From: CAZYBO01 sp964645205
GTDB lineage: Bacteria > Pseudomonadota > Alphaproteobacteria > Rickettsiales > SXRF01
Length of the DNA stretch: 64,000 bases
Assembly: GCA_964645205.1 (NCBI GenBank)
Contig: CAZYBO010000005.1
Location: 1-64,000, forward strand
Direction of reading: 5' to 3'
The position numbers and the translations under genes are program-made. Position 1 is the first letter of the stretch. Each line of letters starts with the position of its first letter. Under the pieces are notes generated by a model that had not been told where the DNA came from, ran no database searches, and saw only the letters and a list, made by a program, of their open reading frames with translations. This document shows, piece after piece, positions 18,301-25,148 of this stretch.

Positions 18301-18430
18301 ACACCCCGACGAAGATGCGCCCGGGGTGCGCCGCCTTTTCAAACAGATCTTTTATCGTGGCATGGCATTCGGGATCGCGGTAGCTGGCGATCTGCACAAA
18401 AATGCGCGGTGTGTTGCCATGAACGGGCAT
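12341..18430 (-). CDS. Giant fusion: four GT60-type GlcNAc-transferase domains, thioredoxin-like domain, two 2OG-Fe(II) oxygenases
   Basis: A 2029-residue protein with no signal peptide or membrane helix. Four tandem domains resemble the Skp1 GlcNAc-transferase family (PF11397/GT60), each opening with RIFVQIASYRDPEC-like text: about 8-310, 336-640, 667-965 and 988-1300. The D-x-H motif is LQIDSHMRF in domains 2 (424-432) and 3 (757-765) and MIDSHMRF in domain 4 (1077-1084), but QIQAHHRF in domain 1, so domain 1 lacks the Asp. Residues 1363-1505 look like a peroxiredoxin/AhpC fold without its catalytic Cys. Two double-stranded beta-helix oxygenases follow: about 1525-1702 (H1630, D1632, H1684, R1694) and 1790-2024 (H1913, D1915, H2003, R2017), each with the full HxD...H iron triad and the 2-oxoglutarate Arg. 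Prolyl hydroxylation followed by GlcNAc transfer on one chain is the obvious hypothesis; the target is unknown. The next gene upstream, six bases away, encodes two more such transferase domains. Confidence 0.8.
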   Translation of the reverse strand: MPVHGNTPRIFVQIASYRDPECHATIKDLFEKAAHPGRIFVGVCWQFDPDADKDCFNLRYPREKQVRVVEYHIRDAKGAGWARAEAQRLWQGEEYTMQIQAHHRFERGWDDTLIEQLHRCPSEKSVLTAWLPGYTPPDTKQDMEGMMPLAAVNFIAKPGDAQLVYLSNRMVPSDMLHGKLLPTCMWVGNFMFARSSVQQEIPFDPYIYFWGEEVNYSARLWTHGYDIFHLNKVVLYHYWDRKDVKDGAMYRDHTLDRNHLSRLRNLHVLGIEKTTEASALAEIEKYGVGSERTLEQYWAFAGINIAERTVEPFARKSKWSLRNTPAPASRASAAHPRIFVAIASHRDPECKWTIRDMFAKAAHPQRVFVGVCLQLDASVDEECALPIEFPSQTRIREVDYRNSKGANWARSEAHRLWDGEEYILQIDSHMRFEDDWDETLIRTLARCPSEKAMLSTYLPNYEPPNQLDFYPMHCLRTRVRGFSSQQSPQRLHISGAYVPLADEERSGLYPSPFFIANFAFARAQAFREVPVDPHFHFYGDEISTSARLWTHGWDIYQPDCTVMYHYWVRKDRLHLQTYRDLQSEDSQRSRRRVLHLLGFEKTDDAQALAEIDRYGLGSRRGLDGLWAFAGVNWEKHGITGDAREGKWNMAARKQSEKKGAVSAVSNRPRMFVQIASYRDPDCQNTVKDLFDKATHPERISVGICWQFVKGEDDICFQVPYPRPQQVRVHEVNAHEGRGVCWARSLTQKLWQGEEFTLQIDSHMRFEPGWDEILLSMWEDCANPKAVLTCYPSGFTPPDNTDREWVFGMAAKAFDQNGIFLMHGKPAFRTGQFPDKPIAGAFASACMYFGPAQMIEDVPYDPNLYFFGEEISLAVRLWTHGYDLFHPNRLCIYHDWDRGKRPTHFSDHKDWGALNAKSFARVKHLLGTEISHDPEITRDLDIYGLGTERTLDAYQAYSGVNFATKTFDERAEKGEYGMAKQAKNNTGAGRIYVQIASYRDPECQWTVKDLFEKAENPDRITVGICWQFDEEEDKNCFEVSTRPDQVRVMPVDWREAEGVCWARHMTQQMWDGEEYTLMIDSHMRFVPGWDRLMIEELAACESPKPLLTCSPAAYTPPNNLQKELRPTVRRVQPFTPDGNIRGKGEMIDRSPPKPLNGAFVSAGFVFSRAEIIEEVPYDPYLYFDQEEIAYAARLYTHGWDVFSARTQMLYHYYNTADSVRPLHWRDMRKEDEKKIMFLRNRGLQRFNHMTGYSVSNDPEITKEMHKYGWGSARSLAQFEEYCGIDFKRKVASARALRCEFIKDLKLYRSNPILIPELGDKPAQKAPPAAADAVAPKQLAPIAQTAAKDEMNPMAEPYRSLPGGMPMLEFGDYAPMFEIEDTNRKIRGMELHAGRHSMLFFLPVGDIAYATAFFRAMSQQLARSEKMEIWQMFAFDDTVENVIALKEKIKTPHVLWADPGRKVAHAFGICRPGDKEMPPAAFLFNHNLKIVNRYLNLSPEALVEAILRDCKESIAVFHKKNGEQRIISELPPALLIPNAFTPEFCKKCIDAFRTGKTFDGTVGVEATHAYRPNTKVRTDFIVGGKLLDEIDEKLSRSVFPEIKKIFGVEITHRELYKIGLYTGEKGGFFKQHRDNFDVPLGYRRIAMTVHLSDNYEGGGLKFPEYDDHVYRPELGGAIAFSCATMHEARPVTKGERFVLVAFMHGQADEAHRRHYLASKGSPLKIKDYVPVLRTYPELRQSRDFFYRDWWDKYVVLNERVETPAPAAVVTAEPAKQVGPAIITLGGHKPKKIFESPSGIVFDDFLPEAVFQRVLKFAQRTEYEHINTKGKTARAWHVHDGFPLRSTLNLFRYPEGSPKPQGDFVYPTNTDLDLFTDHLVAMQPHVEHMIGKPVQNWTHVTATAWLYPQGTGLAMHDDGSGVYTGAYAYFLNPTWRPHWGGLLLLMDPESNRFVHEFRNRNDQMEFYQMKYLHAGNLDELLMEHGMARCIFPKRNRMVFIANDAYHMVTRVNEQAGDNLRMSIAGFFDRKKT

Positions 18431-18436
18431 CCGTCA

Positions 18437-20855
18437 TCAGGCCTGAGGACGCGACGGCTTGGCTGCCGGTTTTTTCTTTGGGGGTTTTTTCTTTGCAGGT
18501 TTACTATCGGCCTCAGATTTCTTTGCCGCTTCATACCAGCGTTCCTGCTCAATCGGCTTGATGGGAATAGCCGCATGGCGATATTTGCGCAGATCCTTAA
18601 TGAATTCGCAGTTCAGCGCTTTATCCTCCACCGTTTTATTCAGAAAATCGACGCCACAATATTCTTTGAACTCCTGCATCGTGCGCGCCGTGCCCAACCC
18701 GTATTTATCGATTTCCTGTGTCACATTCTCATTGCTTGACAAGGCATAGCCGGTGAGGTGGTTGAATCGTGCAAGCCCGCGCGCATATAATCCCGCTATA
18801 CTATCTTTATCTTCCTGACGCAGGTCTTTCCAGTGTAGCGGGCGGTTCGTCATGTCTTCTTTTGAGCGATAGTAATGGTAGATATATTGCTTGGTTGCGC
18901 TGAAAACATCCCAGCCATGCGTATACAGCCTGAGCGCATAACTCATTTCTTCCTGATCGAAGTACAGGTATGGATCATACGGCACTTCCTGAATCATTTC
19001 CGAACGGGAAAACATAAACCCAGCGGAAATGAACGCTCCGCGAAGCGGTTTTGGCGGAGAAATGTTGAGGCTTTCACCTGTGCCACGTATATTGCCGTCC
19101 GGTGTAAAACGATAGGCACGCTGTACGGAAGGCCATGTTGTAGCCTGCAACTTGTCCGGCGGCGTATAACGGGCAGGCGCGCAGGAAATCACAGGCTTCC
19201 TAGAGCCACATGCTTTTAATTCTTCAATCATCAAACGATCCCAGCCGGGCACGAATCGCATATGCGCATCGATCTGTAGTGTGTATTCTTCACCATCCCA
19301 CATCTGCTGCGTCATATTGCGCGCCCAGCAGACACCCTCGGCCTCACGCCAATCCACAGGCATGACGCGCACCTGATCGGGACGCGTAATAATCTTGAAG
19401 CAGTCCCTGTCTTCGACCTCATCGAACTGCCAGCAGATGCCCACCGAGATGCGATCCGGGTTTTCCGCTTTCTCAAAAAGGTCTTTTACCGTCCACTGGC
19501 ATTCCATGTCGCGGTAACTGGCAATCTGGACGTAGATGCGGCCATTACGATTACGGCGTACCGGTGCATTTTCTTGGACTGTTGCCGTCGTCTCAACCGC
19601 AGCAGGTTTAGCTGGTTTGTCAGCTTTTTTATATTCCGGAAATATCGCTTTCGCCGCTCGCGAACTATAGCTTCGCTCGGCAAAATTCACGCCGCAATAT
19701 TCCTGATATTCTGCAAATGTCCGTTTCTTACCAAAACCGAATTTACCCTTAAGCCCCTTCGTTAGCTTAGGATCGTCACAGCGTTCCATACCAAGCAAAT
19801 GCCTTACGCGCTTGAATGATTGCTGGTTTAATGCTGTGAAGTCCTTGGAATCCTTGAAATGGGTTTTGCGTTTTTCACGATCCCAGTCATGATAGATGCA
19901 ACGGCGATTCGGGTAATAAATATCCCAGCCATGTGTCCATAAACGCGCCGCAAGTGTAATTTCCTCGCCGAAGAAATACAGCTTCGGATCGTAGGGCACG
20001 TCTTTTATGATTTTCGCAGGCCCAAATAAATAACCAGCGGCTATGAACGCACCACGCATGGGTCTTTTAGGTGCTTTACGGTGATGATAGGCAGGCTTGC
20101 CATGCACGATAAGTATGGATTCCGGATCAAATTCCCGCGCTGACAGTCCATACACCCATTTTCGGTCACACTTATCAGGCGGCGTAAACCCGCCCGGATA
20201 GCAGGTAAGCAGCGCCCTCGGGTTTTCGCATTTTTTCCACATGGAAAACAGGATGTCGTCCCAGTGTTTTTCAAAACGGTGGTGGGCATCGAGCTGGAGC
20301 GTGAACTCCTCACCGCGCCATAATTTCTGTGTCAGGCTGCGCGCCCAGCATGCGCCTTTGCCTTTGCGCGCGTCGACATTGTGGACACGCACCTGCTTGG
20401 GTCGCGGATAGGGAATCTGGAAACATATGTCGTCCTCACCCTTCACGAACTGCCAGCATATCCCGACGAAAATGCGCTCGGGGTGCTTGGCCTTCTTGAA
20501 CATATCCACGATGGTGTTCTGGCAATCCGGATCGCGGTAGCTGGGAATCTGCACGAAAATGCGCGGCAGGCGTGTTTTTGNNNNNNNNNNNNNNNNNNNN
20601 NNNNNNNNNNNNNNNNNNNNNNNNNNNNNNNNNNNNNNNNNNNNNNNNNNNNNNNNNNNNNNNNNNNNNNNNNNNNNNNNCGGTTTTCTTCGCTGCGGTT
20701 TTCTTCGCTGCGGTTTTCTTCGCTGCGGTTTTCTTCGCTGCGGTTTTCTTTTTCACTGTTTTGCGTTTGACAACTGTGCGGACGGGCTTCGCCGCCACTT
20801 TTTTCTTGCGCACTACAGGTTTTTTCTTCGCAGGTTTTTTCTTACGCGTAGCCAT
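18437..20855 (-). CDS. Two-domain GT60-type GlcNAc-transferase-like protein with lysine-rich tails (internal assembly gap)
   Basis: The ATG at 20853-20855 opens a basic N-terminus, MATRKKKPAKKK, then AAKKT repeats that run into 100 Ns. Beyond the gap the frame RIFVQIPSYRDPDC continues to 18437. The frames before and after agree if the true gap is a multiple of three bases; as drawn, 100 Ns break the frame artificially. Two PF11397-like domains follow, with D-x-H motifs LQLDAHHRF and LQIDAHMRF. The C-terminus is again Lys/Pro/Ala-rich (AKKKPPKKKP). The first domain is closest to domain 3, and the second to domain 4, of the neighbouring giant protein, with near-identical DNA in places, so a two-domain unit was duplicated. 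Its base composition looks lower in GC than the giant gene. Predicted to add GlcNAc or a similar sugar to a hydroxyl, by family only. Confidence 0.78.
20581..20680. other. Assembly gap (100 Ns) inside a tandem repeat
   Basis: Exactly 100 Ns, the usual placeholder for a gap of unknown length. It abuts a 15-bp tandem repeat, so repeat collapse is the probable cause. The frame on both sides requires a true length divisible by three, which whole 15-bp units satisfy. Confidence 0.95.
20681..20750. repeat. 15-bp tandem repeat encoding AAKKT
   Basis: About 4.7 head-to-tail perfect copies of CGGTTTTCTTCGCTG on the plus strand, encoding Ala-Ala-Lys-Lys-Thr on the minus strand. It runs into the assembly gap, so the real array is longer. 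Such histone-H1-like or AlgP-like repeats often bind nucleic acid and vary in copy number between strains. Confidence 0.9.
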
Positions 20856-20987
20856 TTTTCCGAATCTCCCAATTCACGCTGGTATTTTTGTCAGAAAATA
20901 GTATCGTTAAAACCTTAATATTCCTTTACTTAGAGCCTCTCTAAAATACACCTAACGCACTTATTTTAAAAGTTTTTTTAAATTATC
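20856..20987. promoter_or_regulatory. Divergent AT-rich intergenic region of the modification locus
   Basis: 132 bases between the lysine-tailed transferase gene (minus) and the sulfotransferase gene (plus). It is much richer in A/T than its surroundings and must hold both 5' regions. I see no convincing -35/-10 pair on either strand, and no strong Shine-Dalgarno sequence before the sulfotransferase ATG at 20988. Confidence 0.4.
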
Positions 20988-21803
20988 ATGCAGATTATCG
21001 TCTTAGGAATGCACCGCGCGGGAACCTCGCTAACCACCCGCATAATCAATATGATGGGGGCGTATTTTGCCCCGGAAGGCCTGTCGCTGGGCTATAACGA
21101 GCACAATGAAAAAGGCTTCTGGGAACGCAAAGACGTGCTTTCCATCAACGAGCAACTGCTGCGTCATGCCGGGGCGACATGGCATAAGGTGGACGGCTGG
21201 GATACCCAGCAGCTTTCGCGCACGCCGCGCGCCCTCACGCACGCTATCCGCAGCACCATACTGGAAATGGACGCGCACCGCCCGTGGGTGCTGAAAGACC
21301 CGCGCCTGTGCATCACCCTGCCCTGCTGGTTGCCGCACCTCGAAGTGCCGGTGACGGTGCTCGCCGCGCGCAACCCGCTTGCCAGCGCGCGCTCGCTGGA
21401 ACTGCGCAACGGCATCCCGCCGGAATACGGGATCGCCATGTGGGAATACCATGCGGTGCACAGCCTGCGCAACACGCTCTACATTCCCAAAATCCACGTG
21501 CGCTACGAAACCATGCTCGACACGCCGATCGACAGCGTTCGCACGTTGTATGATGAACTATGCGCGCGCGGCGTGCAGGGATTGCGCATGCCGTCGGAGC
21601 GCGAGATCATGGCGTTTATCGACAGCGACTTGCAACGCGCATCGCCCACGCAGGTCAACTACCGGCTGACGCCCAACCAAGAACGGTTGTTCGCCATGCA
21701 GTGCGGCGAAATCCCCTTCGAGCCGGATATGGAAGTATCGCCGCAATCAAGGCACGTGATGGAAACCACCGTGCTCAAGTCGCCTGCCCGCCCGCCTGCT
21801 TGA
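20988..21803 (+). CDS. Sulfotransferase-family protein
   Basis: A 271-residue P-loop protein starting MQIIVLGMHRAGTSL. The GMHRAGTSL loop (7-15) corresponds to the 5'-phosphosulfate-binding loop of PAPS-dependent sulfotransferases, and VLAARNPLASARSLELR (124-140) to the 3'-phosphate-binding R-x-P...S element; KDPRLC (103-108) is another feature of these bacterial enzymes. It would transfer sulfate from PAPS to a hydroxyl of a glycan or protein. It is divergent from the two GlcNAc-transferase-like genes, suggesting work on the same product. The 3' end overlaps the convergent photolyase gene by 29 bases. Substrate unknown. Confidence 0.75.
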   Translation: MQIIVLGMHRAGTSLTTRIINMMGAYFAPEGLSLGYNEHNEKGFWERKDVLSINEQLLRHAGATWHKVDGWDTQQLSRTPRALTHAIRSTILEMDAHRPWVLKDPRLCITLPCWLPHLEVPVTVLAARNPLASARSLELRNGIPPEYGIAMWEYHAVHSLRNTLYIPKIHVRYETMLDTPIDSVRTLYDELCARGVQGLRMPSEREIMAFIDSDLQRASPTQVNYRLTPNQERLFAMQCGEIPFEPDMEVSPQSRHVMETTVLKSPARPPA

Positions 21804-23226
21804 ACATTGCCAGCGCCGCTTTGCGTGCCTGATCGTGATTCACGATAGCCTGCGCGGTGGGTTCATGGATCGCCTTTGCGTCCAGCGCGGCAAGCTCGGG
21901 CACATAGCGGCGTATATAATCGCCGCCCGCATCGAATTTTTTTGATTGCAGCACCGGGTTAAAAATGCGGAACCACGGCTGCGCATCCGTGCCGGTGGAT
22001 GCCGCCCACTGCCAGCCGCCGACATTCGACGCCATGTCGTAATCCATCAAATGCTGCGCGAAATGCGCTTCGCCCAGCCGCCAGTCGAGCAGCAAATCCT
22101 TGGTCAGGAAACTCGCCGTGACCATGCGCGCACGGTTGTGCATCCAGCCTTCCTGCAGGAGTTGCCGCTGCGCCGCGTCCACCAGCGGGAAGCCGGTACG
22201 CCCCTGTTTCCATGCCTCCAGCAACAACGCATCGTGCGACCAGCGCAACGTGCCCCGAAATTGCGGGTTCCATTCCTGCGTCGCGGATTCGGGATAATAA
22301 AAAAGATTCATCGCGTAGAAATCACGCCATGCCAATTCGCTGATCCATTTTTCCGCAGCGCCCGCTTCATGCGCGGCACGTGCGCACTCACGCACCGACA
22401 CCAGGCCAAAACGTAGATAGGGCGACAATTTGCTGGTGCCGTCATACGCCATCATATCGCGTTGCACAGGATATGCGCTGGCCTTGTTCGCGACGAAATC
22501 TTCCAGCCGCGCGCGCGCGCCAGAAACCGGCCACATCGCCAACCGCGATTCGCGGTAGCCGATCGCCTCAAGCATGGCTCGCACGCCGCGCTGCGGTTCC
22601 AGCACATGCAGGCCGGCATCGCGGCATGCCACGCGCAGGGCTTCGCAATCGGCATAGCGGCCATTGTCGCTGCAGCTATAGGGTGCATAGGCAGCAGAAT
22701 CGAAACGCGCGCGCCAGGCGTTGTAGTAGGGTGTGAATATCTTGTAGGGCTGACGGCCTTCGCGCAGGATTTCACGCGGAGCAAAAATCAGGTGATCTTT
22801 GACATGCAGGAAGCGCTTTTCTGGCAACGCTGCCTGCACCGCATCGTCGCGGGCGCGCGTACCCGGCTCATAATCCTCGGCGGCGATTACCCTTTCGCAA
22901 CCGGCTATGCCAGACAGTTTTGGAATAATAGCGCGTGCGCTGCCATGCAGCACCAGCAACCCGCCGCCGCGTGCGGCCAGTTGCGTTTCCAGCTCTACCA
23001 GCGCGTCGGCGATGAAGGTAAGCCGACGATCGCCCGCATCGGGGAACTGCGCGAGTATGTCAGTGTCAAACACAAATACGGGCTGTATGCCTCCGTTTTG
23101 CTGCAGTGCCTGCGCAAGCGCCGCATGGTCGTGCAGCCGCAGGTCGCGCCGTATCCACACCAGCGAAGCGGCAAAACGCTTGCCGATCGCACCGCTATGC
23201 TCTACGCTTTTTCCATATTGGGACAT
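21775..23226 (-). CDS. phrB: Deoxyribodipyrimidine photolyase
   Basis: Light-driven flavoprotein that reverts UV-induced cyclobutane pyrimidine dimers. The 483-residue protein has the N-terminal antenna-binding alpha/beta domain (ASLVWIRRDLRLHDHAAL, from residue 20) and the FAD-binding helical domain with TSKLSPYLRFG, ELAWRDFY, WMHNRARMVTASFLTKDLL and WQWAASTGTDAQPWFRIFNP, the class I CPD photolyase signatures. A cryptochrome-like role cannot be excluded, but motif conservation favours repair. Convergent overlap with the sulfotransferase gene. Confidence 0.93.
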   Translation of the reverse strand: MSQYGKSVEHSGAIGKRFAASLVWIRRDLRLHDHAALAQALQQNGGIQPVFVFDTDILAQFPDAGDRRLTFIADALVELETQLAARGGGLLVLHGSARAIIPKLSGIAGCERVIAAEDYEPGTRARDDAVQAALPEKRFLHVKDHLIFAPREILREGRQPYKIFTPYYNAWRARFDSAAYAPYSCSDNGRYADCEALRVACRDAGLHVLEPQRGVRAMLEAIGYRESRLAMWPVSGARARLEDFVANKASAYPVQRDMMAYDGTSKLSPYLRFGLVSVRECARAAHEAGAAEKWISELAWRDFYAMNLFYYPESATQEWNPQFRGTLRWSHDALLLEAWKQGRTGFPLVDAAQRQLLQEGWMHNRARMVTASFLTKDLLLDWRLGEAHFAQHLMDYDMASNVGGWQWAASTGTDAQPWFRIFNPVLQSKKFDAGGDYIRRYVPELAALDAKAIHEPTAQAIVNHDQARKAALAMFKQAGGQAT

Positions 23227-23242
23227 TAATGGGCACCGCCTT

Positions 23243-24103
23243 ATGACCGATCAGGATGCTATTCGCATACTTAAGCGCATCGCGCAAGGTATCGAACAAC
23301 TCTCACCGCCGCCGGAGCAGGAAGTCGATGTCAAAAGCGCCAGCGCCTACACCTGGGACGCGGAGCGCAGGGCGCTGCTACCCGTGCAGAACACGCACGC
23401 CGTAGCGATGGATCTGTTGCTGGGCGTGGATCAGCCGCGCGACCTGCTGCTGGCCAACACCATGCAATTCGCTAAAGGCTTTTCCGCTAACAACGCCTTG
23501 CTCTGGGGTGCGCGCGGCATGGGCAAAAGCTCGCTGGTAAAGTCGGTGCACGCGCATATCAACAAGCAGATTCCCGATGCGCTGGTACTGGTGGAAATCC
23601 ACCGCGAGGACATCCACACCCTGCCCCGCCTCATCAACATCCTGCGCGGCTGGGTGATACGGCGTTTTATCCTGTTCTGCGACGATCTCTCGTTCGACGC
23701 GCAGGACACATCATATAAATCGCTGAAAACCGTGTTGGAAGGCGGTATCGAGGCCAAGCCCGACCATGTGCTGTTCTATGCCACGTCCAACCGCCGCCAC
23801 CTGCTACCGCGCGAGATGATCGAGAACGAAAAAAACACTGCCATCCACGCCACCGACGTCGCCGAGGAAAAAATCTCGCTGTCCGACCGCTTCGGGCTGT
23901 GGCTGGGCTTCCACGCCTGCACGCTGGAAACCTACCTCGCCATCGTGGAAACCTACGCCAAACATTTCGGCATCGTCATGCCGCCCGAGGACATACGCCA
24001 GTTGGCCTTTCAGTGGGCAAGCGCACGCGGCGCGCGCTCGGGACGCGTGGCATGGCAGTTCATCCAAGATTTAGCGGGACGGATGGGAAAACGCGTAGGG
24101 TAA
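23243..24103 (+). CDS. DUF815-family AAA+ ATPase
   Basis: A 286-residue cytoplasmic ATPase. Walker A is GARGMGKSS (89-97) and Walker B is FILFCDDLSF (142-151); ATSNRRHLLPREM is the sensor-like strand typical of DUF815. The family is common in proteobacteria and has no settled function. I start at the ATG at 23243 (MTDQDAIR), which fits family length; the open frame extends 112 codons upstream only because it lies antisense to the photolyase gene. It is divergent from phrB with 16 bases between the starts. Confidence 0.82.
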   Translation: MTDQDAIRILKRIAQGIEQLSPPPEQEVDVKSASAYTWDAERRALLPVQNTHAVAMDLLLGVDQPRDLLLANTMQFAKGFSANNALLWGARGMGKSSLVKSVHAHINKQIPDALVLVEIHREDIHTLPRLINILRGWVIRRFILFCDDLSFDAQDTSYKSLKTVLEGGIEAKPDHVLFYATSNRRHLLPREMIENEKNTAIHATDVAEEKISLSDRFGLWLGFHACTLETYLAIVETYAKHFGIVMPPEDIRQLAFQWASARGARSGRVAWQFIQDLAGRMGKRVG

Positions 24104-24110
24104 GAAATAC

Positions 24111-24136
24111 GTCATCCCACCTTGCGCGGGGATGAC
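24111..24136. terminator. Hairpin between convergent DUF815 and nlpD genes
   Basis: GTCATCCC (24111-24118) pairs with GGGATGAC (24129-24136) around a 10-base loop. It lies in the 39-base gap between two convergent stop codons, so it may end both transcripts. It lacks a T-run and could be a short dispersed repeat instead; the GTCATCC/GGATGAC ends match those of the element at 35221-35293. Confidence 0.5.
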
Positions 24137-24142
24137 AGGAAT

Positions 24143-25081
24143 TTACAATCCCGCCACGCTGCGATTCATGAATTTCTGCGGATCTACCGGTTCCTTGCCG
24201 TCGCGAATGGCGAAGTGCAACTGCGGTGTTTTCACGCTGCCGGTGGAGCCGACATAGCCGATGATGTCACCCTGCTTCACGCGATCATACTTATCCACGC
24301 CGGAGCTGGAGAGGTGCGCATAGGTGGTGTTCTTGTCGCCCGCGTGCTTGATGATGACCATGTTGCCGTAGCCTTTCAGCTCGTTGCCCACATAGAGCAC
24401 TTCGCCGTCGGCAGCCGCCCATACCGGCTCGCCTTCGGCGGACGCGATATTGATGCCGTCATTGACCTTCCCGCCGCCCTTGGCGCCGAAAGTGGAGATT
24501 ACTTTTTTTCCGCTGACCGGCCACATGAATGCGCCGTTTTCGCGCGTGGCCTTGCTGAGCTTCACTTCCTTAGCCGCGCCGGTGGTTTTTTCGCGGCTGA
24601 TGACGGTATCGAGTTGCGCAACGGGCTTATCGTCAGCCTTGATCTGCGAAATCATCTGGCTGCCGCCCGATTGCTTGCCCTTCGGCTGGATGGCGAAACT
24701 GTCGCTGGGACCTGCGTCGGAGAAGCGCGGCTTGTTCGTCCACGGATTCACGGACGCGCCGGTATCGACGCTGGATTGCTTGTCGCCCTTCTTCGGCGGC
24801 GTCAGGTCGTTGATGCCGATGGACTGCACGGAAGCGCGCTGTTCGGTTTCCATAGGCACAGGACGCGAGGGCTGCGCGTTGTTATAAGTCTGCTGCGAGT
24901 AGCTTTTGGCGTATACCGGCGCGGCCTGATAGGACGGCGTGCTGGCATAGTTGCTGCCCCCGGTGCGGCTGAAGCTGTTCTGACCGCGAAGGTCTACCTG
25001 CGCGGCAGGCTGTGTGCAGGCAGCCGTGGCAAGCAGTGTGAAAACAGCGCCCATGCGCTTAAACGACCGCGACATATTCAT
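24143..25081 (-). CDS. nlpD: NlpD-like LytM-domain lipoprotein
   Basis: Outer-membrane lipoprotein predicted to activate septal amidases. The 312-residue protein has a lipobox ending TAAC (Cys22), a long Ser/Gln/Pro-rich linker, and a C-terminal LytM (M23) domain at about 185-305 (MWPVSGKKVISTFG, AAADGEVLYVGNELKGYGN, QLHFAIRDG). The catalytic HxxxD of active M23 peptidases is replaced (NDGINIA), as in NlpD/EnvC activators, so it should be non-hydrolytic. No LysM repeat is visible, unlike enterobacterial NlpD. It follows pcm by 67 bases in the conserved serS-surE-pcm-nlpD order. Confidence 0.82.
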   Translation of the reverse strand: MNMSRSFKRMGAVFTLLATAACTQPAAQVDLRGQNSFSRTGGSNYASTPSYQAAPVYAKSYSQQTYNNAQPSRPVPMETEQRASVQSIGINDLTPPKKGDKQSSVDTGASVNPWTNKPRFSDAGPSDSFAIQPKGKQSGGSQMISQIKADDKPVAQLDTVISREKTTGAAKEVKLSKATRENGAFMWPVSGKKVISTFGAKGGGKVNDGINIASAEGEPVWAAADGEVLYVGNELKGYGNMVIIKHAGDKNTTYAHLSSSGVDKYDRVKQGDIIGYVGSTGSVKTPQLHFAIRDGKEPVDPQKFMNRSVAGL

Positions 25082-25148
25082 CCCCTTTGTGAAGTGTAAT
25101 TATAACGCGAGCGTTAGCAGAGAAAAGTTAAAACTATGTTAAGTACGC

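Noticed and set aside
16646..18739. 697-codon open frame antisense to the giant GT60 gene and running into its neighbour
   Set aside because: Spans two real genes and their junction on the other strand; the translation is Arg/His/Val-rich shadow text.
20681..20750. CRISPR-like repeats
   Set aside because: The copies are directly adjacent 15-bp units with no spacers and code for AAKKT; no cas genes.
18437..20855. Frameshifted or split GT60 gene
   Set aside because: The apparent frame change is caused by the arbitrary 100-N gap; flanking codons join correctly if the true gap is a multiple of three.
22907..23242. 112-codon N-terminal extension of the DUF815 gene
   Set aside because: It lies wholly antisense to the photolyase N-terminus and is Arg/Ser-rich shadow sequence; the ATG at 23243 gives the family length.
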